Source: Polaromonas jejuensis NBRC 106434
GTDB taxonomy: Bacteria; Pseudomonadota; Gammaproteobacteria; Burkholderiales; Burkholderiaceae_C
Assembly (NCBI RefSeq): GCF_001598235.1
Contig: NZ_BCYO01000007.1
Span: 159,263 to 223,262 of the forward strand
DNA length: 64,000 nucleotides
Direction of reading: 5' to 3'
Positions 34,398-44,960 of the stretch are shown here, in pieces. Position 1 is the first letter of the stretch; each line of letters begins with the position of its first letter. The translations under genes were made by a program, and so were the position numbers. The notes beneath the pieces were generated by a model. It was not told where the DNA came from. It saw only the letters and a list, made by a program, of their open reading frames with translations, and searched no databases.

Positions 34398-36842
34398 ATG
34401 CACCCGCATTTCAAACGCCAGTCCCTGAGCCTGCTCGCCGCCGCCCTGTTCACGGCAACGAGCACGCAGCTGTTCGCGCAGTCCCTGCCGGCGGGCGCCT
34501 TGCCCACGGGCTGGAGCGTCGCTTCCGGCAATGTCTCCATCGCACAGAACGGCACGACGCTGAACATCAACCAGGCCACGCCCCAGGCACTGGTCAACTT
34601 CTCGACCTTCAATGTCGGCTCGGGCGCGCTGGTCAACATTCGCCAGCTCAACAGTTCTTCGGCGCTCCTGGCGCGCACGACGGGCGGCGACCCGTCGCAG
34701 ATCTATGGGCAGATCAAGGCCAACGGCGCGTTGTGGCTGATCAACCCGGCCGGCATCATGGTGGGTGCCGGTGCACGCATCGACGTGGGCAGCTTTATTG
34801 TGAGCACACTCAATGTCAGCGACAGCGATTTCCTCGCGGGCCGCCTGACCTTTAAAGCCGGCGGCACGCCCGGCGAGCTGCGCAACGCCGGAACAATCAA
34901 TGCCGCGAGCGGCGGCAGCATCTACCTGGTGGGCCCCAAGGTCAGCAACACGGGCACGCTGAATGCACCTAACGGCGAAGTGCTGCTGGCCGCCGGGCAG
35001 ACCGTGCAGCTCGTCGACACCGGCACGCCCGGCGTTTCGGTGGCGATCACCGGCGTTCCCGGTGAAGTCCGCAACCTGGGCCGGATCACGGCAGAAGCCG
35101 GCCGCATCGGCCTGGCCGCAGGCCTGATCGCCAACAGCGGCAGCATCAATGCCTCCAGCGTGGTGCGCGAAGGCGGCCGCATCTTCCTGCGGGCGTCGGG
35201 CGACCTGGCCACATCCGCAACTTCCGACATCAGCGCCAACGGCCGCAGCGGCGGCCAGGTGGTGCTGTATGCCGATGGCGCCGCACACATAGACGGCAAT
35301 GTCTCGGCCACCGGCAGCACCGGCCCGGGCGGCTATGTCGATACCTCGGGCCGGCGCATGCTGGACGTCGTCAACGCGCCTGTGGTGGGCCGGGGCGGCG
35401 AGTGGCATATCGACCCGCTTGATATCGAGATCGTCGCCGCCGGCCCTGACAGGGCGGTCACCAGCGGCAACGCCATCGTCTCTACAGAAACCGGTGCCCA
35501 AATCAGCGCCGGCACCATCGTCACGCAGCTCGACCTGGGCACCAACGTGAGCATCACCACGGGCAGTCCCACGACCGCGCTGGGCGATATCACCGTGTCT
35601 GCAGGCATCAACAAAACCGGCAATGTGGATTCGGCGCTGACGTTGAACGCCAGCAACAACATCATCATCAACGCACCCATCACCAGCAGCAACAGCAAGC
35701 TCGCCCTCAACCTCAAGAGTAACTACCAGGGCAATTCTCCGGTAATGACAGGCCATGCGGTACAGCTCAACGCCAACATCGACCTGAATGGCGGTGCGCT
35801 CAATGTGTCGGAGGGCACGATGGGCGCTCCCAACGGCACGCTCAACGTTGCCGCAGGCGGGAGCGTCTACCTGAACCAGGCAACGTCAACACTCAATGCC
35901 GCCACCGTCAACGTGCTGACCGGCGGCAGCCTGTACCTGGCCGGGGCGGGTGCCTCGGTCTCAGGCATTCTGAACAACAGCGGCACCATCGTGAAGAACG
36001 GCGCCGGCTCCACTTCTCTTTCGCTGGCCAACCTTGCGGGCGGTACTGTCCAGGTCAACCAGGGCGAGCTGGACGCGGGCTTGTCCGCCTCCAACCCCAA
36101 CAATGGGGCCATCGTGCTGCAAGCCGGCGCCACGCTGGGCAGCGGCCAGGCGGACCTGTACAACAACGGCAGCATCAGCGGCAGCGGCGTCATCGCCCTG
36201 GGCGGCAGTGCCACACTGTTCAACAACGGCACGGTGTCGCCCGGCACCAGCGCGGCGCTGGGCAGGCTCACCGTGCAAGGCAATTACAAGCAAGGCAGCA
36301 CCGGCGTGCTCAACATCAAGCTGAGCGGCACGGGCAGCAGCCAGTTTGACTTGCTCGACATCGACGGCTCAGCCGGCCTGGGCGGCACGCTAAACCTCAG
36401 CACGCTGGGCACCTTCGCATCGGCAAGCGGCGCTTTCGCCGACATCGTGTTCGCGCGTAGCCCCAGCAACAGCGGGGCCTTCAGCCAGGTCAATCTACCG
36501 CCAGCCTCATCCAGCAACGGCGGCCCGATTTTTTCTGTCTCTTACCCGGGAAGCGGAAATTCAGCCGCGAGAGTCACGGCGGCCTTTGCCCCAGCCCTCG
36601 GCACGGCGAGTGGGCCGATAGCCTCCGCTCTCAACAGCACCGTCAACATCATCAACTCAATCCTGAGCAGCCCCATCGGCCCATCACCCCTGACCAGCTC
36701 CGGCCCCCAGATCGGAACTGCGGGCGGCAGCGCTACGGACAACCAGAAATCCGCCAAAGACGACGGAAAGCCTTCCTCAAAAGCGCAGGATGAAAAACTT
36801 ATCGCAAAAACGGACCCCGTGAAAAAGATGTATTGCAACTAA
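34398..36842 (+). CDS. FHA-like TpsA exoprotein with haemagglutination-activity domain
   Basis: An 814-residue secreted protein, short for filamentous haemagglutinins. Signal peptide 1-28 (LFAQ). Residues of about 30-290 form the TPS domain with the family motif NPAGIMVG (variant of NPNGI). It is followed by beta-helix-like repeats rich in Gly, Asn, Ser and Thr to about residue 745, then a polar Lys/Asp-rich tail ending MYCN. The only cysteine seen is third from the end of that tail. AGAAGGGG precedes the ATG at 34398. It is secreted by the TpsB encoded upstream and probably acts as adhesin; there is no toxin domain at the C-terminus. Confidence 0.9.
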   Translation: MHPHFKRQSLSLLAAALFTATSTQLFAQSLPAGALPTGWSVASGNVSIAQNGTTLNINQATPQALVNFSTFNVGSGALVNIRQLNSSSALLARTTGGDPSQIYGQIKANGALWLINPAGIMVGAGARIDVGSFIVSTLNVSDSDFLAGRLTFKAGGTPGELRNAGTINAASGGSIYLVGPKVSNTGTLNAPNGEVLLAAGQTVQLVDTGTPGVSVAITGVPGEVRNLGRITAEAGRIGLAAGLIANSGSINASSVVREGGRIFLRASGDLATSATSDISANGRSGGQVVLYADGAAHIDGNVSATGSTGPGGYVDTSGRRMLDVVNAPVVGRGGEWHIDPLDIEIVAAGPDRAVTSGNAIVSTETGAQISAGTIVTQLDLGTNVSITTGSPTTALGDITVSAGINKTGNVDSALTLNASNNIIINAPITSSNSKLALNLKSNYQGNSPVMTGHAVQLNANIDLNGGALNVSEGTMGAPNGTLNVAAGGSVYLNQATSTLNAATVNVLTGGSLYLAGAGASVSGILNNSGTIVKNGAGSTSLSLANLAGGTVQVNQGELDAGLSASNPNNGAIVLQAGATLGSGQADLYNNGSISGSGVIALGGSATLFNNGTVSPGTSAALGRLTVQGNYKQGSTGVLNIKLSGTGSSQFDLLDIDGSAGLGGTLNLSTLGTFASASGAFADIVFARSPSNSGAFSQVNLPPASSSNGGPIFSVSYPGSGNSAARVTAAFAPALGTASGPIASALNSTVNIINSILSSPIGPSPLTSSGPQIGTAGGSATDNQKSAKDDGKPSSKAQDEKLIAKTDPVKKMYCN

Positions 36843-36852
36843 GGAGCGGCAA

Positions 36853-37308
36853 ATGAAACCGCTTACACACCTCATCAAACTGCTGCCCCTGGCAGTCCTG
36901 CTCCTGGTGGCGCAAGACGTACACGCCCAGGCCGTCGGCTCGGTGGCCACCCTGTCGGGTCTGCTGGTGGCCAAAGACATGAACGGCAAGGCCAGAGTGC
37001 TGGCCGTGAATTCCCAGGTCAGGCAGGGCGACACGCTCATCACCGAACGCAATACCTATGCCCTGATGAAGTTCGTGGACGGTGCCGAACTCACCCTGCA
37101 GCCTGAATCCACGCTGGTGTTGACACGCTACACCTACGATGCGGACAAGCCGCAGCAGGACAAGGTCGAGCTGAACCTGGTACAGGGCGGCTTTCGCAGC
37201 GTCGCGGGGCTGCTGGGGCAGCGCAGCCAGGACGCCACCGTGGTCACCACGCCCATGGGAACGCTGCAGGGAAGCGCGTCCATGATTGTTTCCCTCACGC
37301 CGCCTTGA
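36853..37308 (+). CDS. FecR-domain periplasmic protein
   Basis: A 151-residue protein with a signal peptide (about 1-26, VHAQ) and a FecR fold: AVGSVATLSG, a VRQGDTLITERNTYALMKFVDG segment and LTLQPESTLVL. It lies 10 bp after the adhesin gene, in one operon. Such free FecR domains, without the anti-sigma membrane helix, occur beside TPS and other surface-protein genes in betaproteobacteria; their role is not known to me. The C-terminus ends just after the domain. Confidence 0.85.
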   Translation: MKPLTHLIKLLPLAVLLLVAQDVHAQAVGSVATLSGLLVAKDMNGKARVLAVNSQVRQGDTLITERNTYALMKFVDGAELTLQPESTLVLTRYTYDADKPQQDKVELNLVQGGFRSVAGLLGQRSQDATVVTTPMGTLQGSASMIVSLTPP

Positions 37309-37358
37309 ATGGCCGCCTCCTCACTGCCGGACCACTTCCACATACAGCGAGAACTTCC

Positions 37359-37694
37359 ATGAAAAAATTACCCATCGCCTTGTTCGCAGCCCTGCTTGCA
37401 GTCCTGCACGGTGCACCCGTCTTCGCGCAGGTGCCCACTCCTTCCCAGGGCAGGGCGCCGGGTTTATATGTGCAAGTCCTCGATGGCCTGATCCATGTCA
37501 CCAACCCGACTGGTACGACGAACTTTTCCGCCGGGCAGTTTGGGTATACAGCCTCCATCAAACAACCGCCGGTTATCGTGCCGAAGAATCCGGGGATACA
37601 GTTCACCCCGCCACCAGCATTCAACCAGTCGACCGGGCCCGGCGCAAGCACTGGCCCCGCCAAGTCGAACACTGTTGATTGCGAAGTACGCTAG
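37359..37694 (+). CDS. Small secreted protein, partner of FecR/TPS cluster
   Basis: A 111-residue protein: signal peptide 1-23 (VFAQ), then a stretch VQVLDGLIHVTNPTGTTNFS and GQFGYT, followed by a Pro-rich tail that ends in DCEVR. The VxDGxIxVTNPTGTxxFxxGQFG pattern looks like the last part of a FecR-domain protein split off as a separate gene. The single Cys near the C-terminus mirrors the single Cys at the end of the adhesin. The start at 37359 is chosen because it gives a clean signal peptide. Function unknown. Confidence 0.75.
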   Translation: MKKLPIALFAALLAVLHGAPVFAQVPTPSQGRAPGLYVQVLDGLIHVTNPTGTTNFSAGQFGYTASIKQPPVIVPKNPGIQFTPPPAFNQSTGPGASTGPAKSNTVDCEVR

Positions 37695-37787
37695 TACTGC
37701 CCGGCAGGCCATTGAAGTAACGAATGGCCGTCAGATAGCCGAGCCAGCCGGTGACCGGATTCTTCCGCCCTCCGGGTCAGGCCGGCC

Positions 37788-37976
37788 TTACCGGTGGGTG
37801 CCGTCAGACGGGTGTTCCTGATCAGGCATGATGAAAGAGTCTTCCCACTGCACCGCGAAATTGTGGTCGGCGTTGTCCTGCACGATGCCTGAGCCGGTGC
37901 TGAGCGGGTCGAAATTGGTAAAGCGTATCTTGCGGTTGCGCTCCAGCTTGGCCTGCAGGCGGCCCGCGGCGCAGGG
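37788..37976 (-). pseudogene. C-terminal fragment of an unrecognised protein
   Basis: A minus-strand frame of about 60 codons without a start codon, running directly after the CNNM-protein stop and in another frame. It reads RLQAKLERNRKIRF, then TNFDPLSTGSGIVQD and NFAVQWEDSFIMPDQEH and ends in TAA at 37788. The composition looks protein-like, so it is probably the end of an ancestral gene whose 5' part was lost. The right copy of the island-flanking repeat lies within it. Family not recognised. Confidence 0.45.
37800..37825 (+). repeat. Right copy of 26-bp island-flanking direct repeat
   Basis: GCCGTCAGACGGGTGTTCCT followed by GATCAG; 23/26 match to 32375-32400. It lies inside the C-terminal fragment of an unrecognised gene, which suggests that this copy is the ancestral one. 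Confidence 0.6.
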
Positions 37977-37977
37977 C

Positions 37978-39315
37978 TCAACCGGCGGTGGGTTCGGCGG
38001 CGCGGCTGGCCAGCACCTTGTCTATGCGTTTGCCGTCCAGGTCCAGCACCTCAAAGCGCCAGCCGGCACACTCGACCTTCTCACCAGTCGCCAACAGCCG
38101 GCCCGACACGCTTTGAAGCAGGCCGGCCACCGTGTTGTAGCGCCCCTTTTCCTCTTCGGGCAGCTCCCTGATGTCCAGCCTGGCCTTGAGTTCAGACACC
38201 GGCATCACGCCGTCGATCAGCCAGCTGCCGTCCTCGCGCTCGATCGCCCAGGCGTCCACCTGCGCGCCGGGCTGCAACTCGCCGGTGATGGCCTCCAGCA
38301 TGTCCATGGGCGTCACCAGGCCTTGCACCACGCCATATTCGTCGACCACAAACACGATGCGGGTGGACCTGGCGCGAAACTGCTCGAGCAGTTCCATGCC
38401 TGTGAGCGTTTCAGGCACAAACACGGCGGGTACGGCATAGGCATCAATGCGGTCGGTGGCCATCGGCGTTGTCGCTGATTCGTGGCCCGTCGCTGGCGGC
38501 TGAATCTGGCAATGCAGGGCGAGCAAGCTGGCCACATTGACCACGCCCACCACATCGTCCAGGCTGCCCCGGCATACCGGGTACCACGAGTGCCCGGTCA
38601 CGCCAGCTTTTTCAATGGCTTGGGCCACGCTGTCGGAGGCATCGAGCCACTCGATATCGGAGCGCGGCAGCATCAGCGAGGTCAGCAAGCGGTCGTCGAG
38701 CAAAAACACGTTCTGCACCATCTGGTGCTCATGTTCTTCGATCAGCCCGGCATCGACGCCCTCTTCAAGGCTGGCGGCAATTTCCTCTTCGGTCACGGAC
38801 CGGCCGGCGGCGTTGTCGACGCGCAGCAGCTTGAGCGTGGCATGGGTGCTGATTGAGAGCAGCCTGACAAAAGGCTTGGCGCCGCTGGCCACCCACATCA
38901 TGGGCCTGGCGACCAGACGGGCGACGGTTTCGGGGTAGAGCTGGCCAATCCGCTTGGGCACCAGTTCGCCAAACACGATGGTGATGAAGGTAATCACCGT
39001 GACCACGATCGCCGTGGCTGAAATTTCGGCGGCCCGCTCGGACGGGCCAAAGCCCTGTATCCAGACCGACACGCCACTGCTGAAAGCCGCTTCGCCAATA
39101 ATCCCGTTCAGCATGCCTATGGAGGTAATGCCCACCTGCACCGATGACAGGAATTGCGTGGGGTTGTCCAGCAGGCCCAGAGCCGCTTGCGCGCCCCTGT
39201 CCCCCGATTCGGTCATGGCGGTGAGCCGCGCCTTGCGGCTGGAGGCCAGCGCCATCTCCGACATGGCAAACACGCCATTGAGCAACGTTAGAAAGGCGAT
39301 AAGGAGGAAATCCAT
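37978..39315 (-). CDS. CNNM/CorC-HlyC family transporter
   Basis: A 445-residue inner-membrane protein: DUF21/CNNM transmembrane domain with about 4 helices (residues 1-180), a CBS pair (about 215-345, with DEYGVVQGLVTPMDMLEAI) and a C-terminal CorC_HlyC domain (about 360-440). Members take part in Mg2+/Co2+ homeostasis. The start at 39315 (MDFLLIAFL) fits the family N-terminus; a longer frame would overlap apaH. The two genes are divergent with 15 bp between start codons. Confidence 0.9.
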   Translation of the reverse strand: MDFLLIAFLTLLNGVFAMSEMALASSRKARLTAMTESGDRGAQAALGLLDNPTQFLSSVQVGITSIGMLNGIIGEAAFSSGVSVWIQGFGPSERAAEISATAIVVTVITFITIVFGELVPKRIGQLYPETVARLVARPMMWVASGAKPFVRLLSISTHATLKLLRVDNAAGRSVTEEEIAASLEEGVDAGLIEEHEHQMVQNVFLLDDRLLTSLMLPRSDIEWLDASDSVAQAIEKAGVTGHSWYPVCRGSLDDVVGVVNVASLLALHCQIQPPATGHESATTPMATDRIDAYAVPAVFVPETLTGMELLEQFRARSTRIVFVVDEYGVVQGLVTPMDMLEAITGELQPGAQVDAWAIEREDGSWLIDGVMPVSELKARLDIRELPEEEKGRYNTVAGLLQSVSGRLLATGEKVECAGWRFEVLDLDGKRIDKVLASRAAEPTAG

Positions 39316-39330
39316 GAATCCAGAGGCAGA

Positions 39331-40185
39331 ATGAACACCATGGCACTTTACTGTATCGGCGACCTGCAGGGTTGCAATGACCCCTTTCAACGCCTGCTGC
39401 AAAAGATTGATTTCTCACCCAGCCGGGACACCCTGTACCTGCTGGGCGATCTGGTCAACCGCGGCCCGCACTCGCTGGCCGTGCTGCGCCACCTGAGCCG
39501 CCTGGGCGATGCCGCGCAGTGCCTGCTGGGCAACCACGACCTGCATCTGCTGGCCTTGTGGCAGGGCATGGGCAAGCTGCACCGCAGCGATACCGCGCAG
39601 GACATCCTGCAGGCCAGTGACCGCAGCGCCCTGCTGGACTGGCTGTGCCACCGCAACATGGCGATTCACGCACACGGCTGGCTGATGGTGCATGCCGGCG
39701 TGCTGCCGCAGTGGAGCACCGCTAAAACCCTGGCACTGGCCGCCGAGGTGGAGCATGCGCTGCGCGGGCCCGACCTGAAAGGGTTTTTGAGCAAAATGTA
39801 TGGCAACACCCCCTGCCAGTGGCACGACAGCCTGCAGGGCGCGGACCGGCTTAGGGTGGTGGTTAATGCGCTGACGCGCTTGCGCTTTTGCACCCCGCAA
39901 GGGGTGATGGAGTTTGCCACCAAGGAGGGTGCGGAGGCCGCGCAGCAGGGCTACCTGCCGTGGTTTGATGTGCCGGGGCGCCAGACCGAGGGCACGCCGG
40001 TGATGTTTGGCCACTGGTCAACGCTCAAGGCGCAAGATACCCTGAATACCGGCAGCCAGCTGCTGCCGCTGGACACCGGCTGTGTGTGGGGTGGTTGCCT
40101 GACGGCCGCCAGGCTGGGGCCGACGCCAGCCGAGTATGAGCTGATCTCTGTGGCCTGCGCCCAGGCGCAAAACCCCATACCTTAA
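39331..40185 (+). CDS. apaH: Bis(5'-nucleosyl)-tetraphosphatase, symmetrical
   Basis: A 284-residue metallophosphatase that splits Ap4A into two ADP. The calcineurin-like motifs are in order: GDLQG, GDLVNRGP and GNHDLHLLA within the first 75 residues, and later histidine ligands including FGHWS. Length equals E. coli ApaH. Divergent from the CNNM gene and convergent with the helicase gene. Confidence 0.93.
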   Translation: MNTMALYCIGDLQGCNDPFQRLLQKIDFSPSRDTLYLLGDLVNRGPHSLAVLRHLSRLGDAAQCLLGNHDLHLLALWQGMGKLHRSDTAQDILQASDRSALLDWLCHRNMAIHAHGWLMVHAGVLPQWSTAKTLALAAEVEHALRGPDLKGFLSKMYGNTPCQWHDSLQGADRLRVVVNALTRLRFCTPQGVMEFATKEGAEAAQQGYLPWFDVPGRQTEGTPVMFGHWSTLKAQDTLNTGSQLLPLDTGCVWGGCLTAARLGPTPAEYELISVACAQAQNPIP

Positions 40186-40218
40186 CCAGGGCGCCTGGAC
40201 TTGGGCTAGCCTTGGGCT

Positions 40219-41661
<1,443 letters not shown>

Positions 41662-41770
41662 TTAGCCCTCTATTGTCGCACTTTGGGCCAAATACCCCTT
41701 TTTACCGCTCAAGCAAACCGGCAACATCCCGCCAGGCTCGGCCCGACTCGTGGCTGGCCATACGCATGCC

Positions 41771-41817
41771 GCTAGCATATTCATAGCTACCTGCGCCCTA
41801 CCCGTCTTGGCTAGAGC
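41771..41817 (+). repeat. Dispersed GCTAG..ATAGCT palindromic repeat, copy 4
   Basis: GCTAGCATATTCATAGCTAC, then CTGCGCCC and a tail ending in TTGGCTAGAGC. Full-length intergenic copy, between the helicase start and the metallopeptidase stop. Confidence 0.6.
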
Positions 41818-41825
41818 ATGATTTC

Positions 41826-42728
41826 CTATAAATTCCGGGCGCTGAAGGTGTCGCAGGCCTTGATACTGCCGGTTTTCAGGCCGGTGTTGAACCAGCGCTG
41901 GCGCTGGGCGCTGGTGCCGTGGGTAAAGCTCTCGGGCACCACGGCACCGCCACTGCTGCGCTGCAGGGCATCATCGCCAATTTTGGCCGCTGCATTCATG
42001 GCGGACTCGATGTCACCGCCCTCCAGGATCTGGCGGGAATTGTTGGCGTTGTATGCCCACACGCCGGCAAAGCAGTCGGCCTGCAACTCCAGCCTCACGC
42101 TCAGCGCGTTGTATTCGACCTTGCTGACCCGGCCGCGCATCTGGTCCATCTTGGCGCTGATGCCCAGCAGGTTCTGCACATGGTGACCCACCTCATGCGC
42201 AATCACATAGGCCTGGGCAAATTCGCCAGGCGCGCCCAAACGGTTTTTCAGGGTTTCGTAAAAACCGAGATCGATATAGACCTTCTGGTCGGCCGGGCAG
42301 TAAAACGGCCCCATCGCCGCCTGGCCCTGGCCGCAGGCGGTTTGCGTCGCGCCACGGAACAGCACCAGGTGCGGCTCCTTGTAAGTGCCGCCGGCCTTGG
42401 CGAACACATCCTTCCAGACATCCTCGGTGTCTGCCAGCACGGTGGAGACAAACTTGGCCATGTGGTCATCGGCCGGCGGCCGGTGCGCGGGCCTCTGCGG
42501 CTGTTGCTGCTGCACCTGGGCGGTCGGCGCGCCGCCGCTGAGCAGGTTCAGTATCGTGAGCGGATTGATGCCTAAAACCCAGCCGCCCAGCAAGGCCACC
42601 ACAATGGTGCCAATGCCTATGCTGCGGCCGCCCAGCAGGCCGCCGCCGCTAAAACCGCCGCCCCCGCCCCCCTCGTCATCGCGCCGGTCTTCGACGTTGT
42701 CGGATTCCCGATTGCCTTCCCACTTCAT
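41826..42728 (-). CDS. Neutral zinc metallopeptidase (YpfJ/KPN_00719 family)
   Basis: A 300-residue membrane-anchored protein: acidic/Gly-rich N-terminus, one TM helix (about residues 35-55), Gln/Pro linker and a zinc peptidase domain with HEVGHH (HEXXH at 178-182). Conserved [16 protein letters not shown] and [10 protein letters not shown] segments are typical. The start at 42728 has CAGGAGCG 3-4 nt before it. Substrate unknown for the family. Confidence 0.9.
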   Translation of the reverse strand: MKWEGNRESDNVEDRRDDEGGGGGGFSGGGLLGGRSIGIGTIVVALLGGWVLGINPLTILNLLSGGAPTAQVQQQQPQRPAHRPPADDHMAKFVSTVLADTEDVWKDVFAKAGGTYKEPHLVLFRGATQTACGQGQAAMGPFYCPADQKVYIDLGFYETLKNRLGAPGEFAQAYVIAHEVGHHVQNLLGISAKMDQMRGRVSKVEYNALSVRLELQADCFAGVWAYNANNSRQILEGGDIESAMNAAAKIGDDALQRSSGGAVVPESFTHGTSAQRQRWFNTGLKTGSIKACDTFSARNL

Positions 42729-42875
42729 GGTCGCTCCTGATCGCCCATCCATTCCGGGCAAAATGTCTTTGCCACCCCTGCAGCCCGTGCAAAACTCTCC
42801 GCACGGGCCAGAAGGCAGCGCATGCGCCGACTTTACTTGAGCGAGCTTGGCCCGGCGGAACAAAATTGAAGCCCG

Positions 42876-43589
42876 ATGTATCTATTTTTCATGCGTTTTG
42901 CCGCTTTTCGCCATTCCGCGATGTCCGCCCTGTTTTTCTCGCCGCGGCTGGGCTTGGCGCTGCTGGTCGCGGCCTTGCTGAGCGCCTGCGCCGGTCCGAT
43001 CACGACCCGGGTCACCAGCTTTAACCAGTGGCCCGGCGATGCGGCCGGCAGCACCTTCAGCTTTCTGACCCCGGTGGACAGCAGGCGCGAACTCGAGCAA
43101 GCCACCTACGAGAGCCATGTGCAGGCCGCGCTTGAAGCGCAGGGCCTGAAGCGCGCACCGGCCGGGCAGCTGGGGCGCATTCAGGCCGACGTGTCGTTCA
43201 CCGGCTACAGCGAGCAAAAAACCTACCTGCAGCCGGTTTACCTGGACAACTATGTCTTTGTGCCGCCTTTCCGCGATGCGAGAGGCCGGGTTTTCCCGGG
43301 CTTCTGGACAGCGGACCCCTGGGGGCCGCGCTATGTCGGCGACCGCCAGGTGAGCTATACCCTGCACACCAGCAGCTTGCGGCTACGCCTGCTGGACACC
43401 CAGGCAAGCCCGCCAGGCAAGCCCCGCTCCGTGTTTGAATCGCAGGCCGTGTATGAAGGCGAGAGCGGCGACCTGCCGCTGCTGGTGCCCTACCTGGTGC
43501 GTGCGGTGTTTGATGAGTTTCCGGGCCAGAACGGACAGGTGCGAACGGTGGAATTCGACAGAAAAACCGGCGCAATGATCAAGAAATAG
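42876..43589 (+). CDS. DUF4136-type lipoprotein
   Basis: A 237-residue predicted lipoprotein. A lipobox LLSACAG follows a hydrophobic segment (Cys about residue 39); starts at 42876, 42891 or 42921 are all possible. The mature part fits the DUF4136 pattern ([25 protein letters not shown], and a terminal [11 protein letters not shown]). Divergent from the metallopeptidase gene. Function of the family is unknown; it is probably outer-membrane attached. Confidence 0.8.
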   Translation: MYLFFMRFAAFRHSAMSALFFSPRLGLALLVAALLSACAGPITTRVTSFNQWPGDAAGSTFSFLTPVDSRRELEQATYESHVQAALEAQGLKRAPAGQLGRIQADVSFTGYSEQKTYLQPVYLDNYVFVPPFRDARGRVFPGFWTADPWGPRYVGDRQVSYTLHTSSLRLRLLDTQASPPGKPRSVFESQAVYEGESGDLPLLVPYLVRAVFDEFPGQNGQVRTVEFDRKTGAMIKK

Positions 43590-43665
43590 CCGGCAGGCGG
43601 TTCGCCGTTAGCCGCCCGGCACACCCATTCAGCATGCCCATGCCGGGACACTTCACAATGTCGGC

Positions 43666-44337
43666 ATGAGCACGGCTTTTTCGCTTCACCGCGTACTACT
43701 CACCGGCTTTGATGCGTTTGGCGAGGCCAGAGATGCCCCGATGCCGCTCAATCCGAGCTGGTTGGCCGTGAGCGCACTGCATGGCCAACAAATCGCGGAC
43801 CATCAAATCGTCGCAGCGCAACTGCCCACCGTGTTCAATACGTCGCTGATGGAGCTGGCACGCCTGCTGCGCCTGCACCAGCCGGCCCTGGTGATTTGCC
43901 TGGGCCTGGCGGGCGGGCGAAGCGCCCTGTCCCTGGAGCGCGTGGCCATCAACCTCGACGACGCCCGCCTGCCCGATAACGCGGGCAGGCAGCCGGTTGA
44001 TACGCCCATCGTGGCGGGCGGCCCGGCCGCGTACTTCAGCACGCTGCCCATCAAGGCCATGCTGCAAGCCCTGCAGGCAGCGGGCCTGCCTGCAGAGGTG
44101 TCACAAACCGCCGGCACCTTTGTCTGCAACCATGTGTTTTATGGCCTGATGCATGCGCTGGCCACGCAGCAGGGTTTCAAGCACGCACGCGGCGGCTTTA
44201 TCCATGTGCCCTATGTGCCCGGCCAGGGTGAGCCCAGCCTGGCGCTGGACGACATGGTGCGCGGACTCCGACTGGCTGTGGCCACCGCGCTGGCAACGCC
44301 CCGGGACATGGCACTGGGCGCCGGCGCCATCAGCTGA
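43666..44337 (+). CDS. pcp: Pyrrolidone-carboxylate peptidase (C15)
   Basis: A 223-residue cysteine peptidase that removes N-terminal pyroglutamate. The N-terminal VLLTGFDAFGE motif and the catalytic triad Glu91 (SLERVAIN), Cys154 (GTFVCNHVFY) and His180 (FIHVPY) are in place. Length is normal. It stands alone between the lipoprotein gene and a convergent membrane-protein gene. Confidence 0.95.
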   Translation: MSTAFSLHRVLLTGFDAFGEARDAPMPLNPSWLAVSALHGQQIADHQIVAAQLPTVFNTSLMELARLLRLHQPALVICLGLAGGRSALSLERVAINLDDARLPDNAGRQPVDTPIVAGGPAAYFSTLPIKAMLQALQAAGLPAEVSQTAGTFVCNHVFYGLMHALATQQGFKHARGGFIHVPYVPGQGEPSLALDDMVRGLRLAVATALATPRDMALGAGAIS

Positions 44338-44382
44338 CCGGTTCTGCCGCGGCCTGCGGCGTCACAGGCGTGAATGAGAGGA

Positions 44383-44760
44383 TTATTGGCGTGTCGCCAA
44401 CGAAGCGGCCAGAATGCCGGGCATCTGACGCACGGCCGGTTTCGCCACAAACTCAATGCCAGGGGCTGTGGCCACAGCCCGCACTGGCTGGCCGGTGTCA
44501 AGCCCGGAGACGGGATCAGCGGCTGCCTGCGCCTGCTGGATGCAGCTGAGGCGCGCCGGCCCCGCGCTGCGCTCATAGCAGGAGGCTATCGCCATTCCCA
44601 CAGACGCGTGGCGCGCGTCTCGCAGTTGCGCTTTCTCCATCTGCCTGTCCACGACCAGGGCCATGGCCACAAGTTGGCAAAGCATGACCAGGAATGCGGC
44701 GATACCGAGCCAGGTCTTGCAAGACAATCCGTCAACTTTGTTCAGATGCTCAGAAGACAT
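44383..44760 (-). CDS. Small membrane protein, unknown function
   Basis: A 125-residue protein with one TM helix near the N-terminus (about residues 17-37) and a soluble tail with two cysteines (about 61 and 73) that may form a disulfide in the periplasm. A GAGGGAGTG ribosome site lies just before the ATG, which supports translation. No family recognised. Confidence 0.65.
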   Translation of the reverse strand: MSSEHLNKVDGLSCKTWLGIAAFLVMLCQLVAMALVVDRQMEKAQLRDARHASVGMAIASCYERSAGPARLSCIQQAQAAADPVSGLDTGQPVRAVATAPGIEFVAKPAVRQMPGILAASLATRQ

Positions 44761-44960
44761 GGCTCACTCCCTCTTCGTCGGTGTGATCTCATGCTATTGC
44801 CGCGCTTCAAAATGCCATTCGGTACTTTCCCCATGCCGCTGTAGGATAAATACGATGACACCCCGGGCGGGCGGCTTGCCATTGCCGCAGCCCCCCCCAC
44901 CGCCGCGGTTACCGTGCCAGCGCGGACGGCGCTGGCGCTGCCCGGCTGATCGCCTGATCC

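Noticed and set aside
44891..44898. Run of eight C as a possible phase-variation tract
   Set aside because: It is in non-coding DNA between dcd and a small membrane gene, not placed in a promoter spacer or reading frame that I can identify.
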